Shown here piece after piece: positions 5,846 to 5,846 of a DNA stretch of 5,846 nt. This stretch comes from an uncultured Lactobacillaceae bacterium. GTDB taxonomy: Bacteria > Bacillota > Bacilli > Lactobacillales > Lactobacillaceae. Made by a program: the position numbers and the translations under genes. The stretch's first letter is position 1. Every line of letters begins with the position of its first letter. Location of the stretch: contig CAKQCC010000055.1 in NCBI GenBank assembly GCA_934216625.1, positions 1-5,846 on the forward strand, in the 5' to 3' direction. A model generated the notes under the pieces. The model did not search any database. It had not been told where the DNA came from and saw only the letters and a list, made by a program, of their open reading frames with translations.

Positions 5846-5846
5846 C

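Noticed and set aside
5841..5846. Window ends exactly with an EcoRI site (GAATTC), considered as a cloning or assembly boundary
   Set aside because: The trmD reading frame runs smoothly to the edge and the left end shows no such site, so it is probably chance placement of the window.
1..5846. Search for CRISPR arrays, tRNAs, insertion sequences, toxin-antitoxin or defence genes
   Set aside because: No regular repeats, tRNA-like folds, transposase or integrase frames, or unexplained open frames are visible; nearly all of the window is covered by six recognisable core genes.

Overview
The window looks like chromosomal core DNA from a Gram-positive bacterium of the order Lactobacillales, most likely the family Lactobacillaceae. 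The pointers are a low-GC base composition, AAGGA-type ribosome binding sites, frequent TTG starts, a C69 dipeptidase (PepD), a YjeM-type permease, an RsmF-like protein of the Gram-positive kind, and the conserved trmD-rplS pair. Genus cannot be fixed by eye. The L19 sequence is fairly divergent, and arginine CGA/CGG codons are unusually common, which may help place it.

Layout. Positions 1-999 hold the first 333 codons of an rsmF-like 16S rRNA m5C methyltransferase on the minus strand, cut by the left edge. A 61-base divergent spacer separates it from a rightward cluster: a Cof-type HAD phosphatase (1061-1903), a C69 dipeptidase (1940-3358) and a YjeM-family amino-acid permease (3373-4860). 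The gaps in the cluster are 36 and 14 bases. An extended -10 box just before the dipeptidase suggests that it and the permease can be transcribed as a pair. A strong bidirectional hairpin terminator (4881-4913) closes the cluster and also the leftward operon that converges on it. That operon is trmD (cut by the right edge, ends at 5390) followed by rplS (4936-5289). rplS has its own consensus-like promoter directly after the trmD stop and a roughly 60-base leader with a GC-rich hairpin, which is a candidate L19 autoregulatory leader.

Function. The two ends of the window serve translation: rRNA methylation, tRNA m1G37 methylation and ribosomal protein L19. The middle looks metabolic. The dipeptidase would release amino acids from imported peptides, and the permease, of the glutamate/GABA antiporter group, may import or exchange amino acids. 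The HAD enzyme is a housekeeping sugar-phosphate or nucleotide phosphatase of unknown substrate.

No mobile element, CRISPR array, tRNA, rRNA or clearly new system is visible. All six genes belong to known families and no gene-free stretch exceeds about 100 bases. The observations most worth a second look are the leader of rplS, the apparently Shine-Dalgarno-less HAD start, the arginine codon usage, and the dipeptidase-permease pairing.
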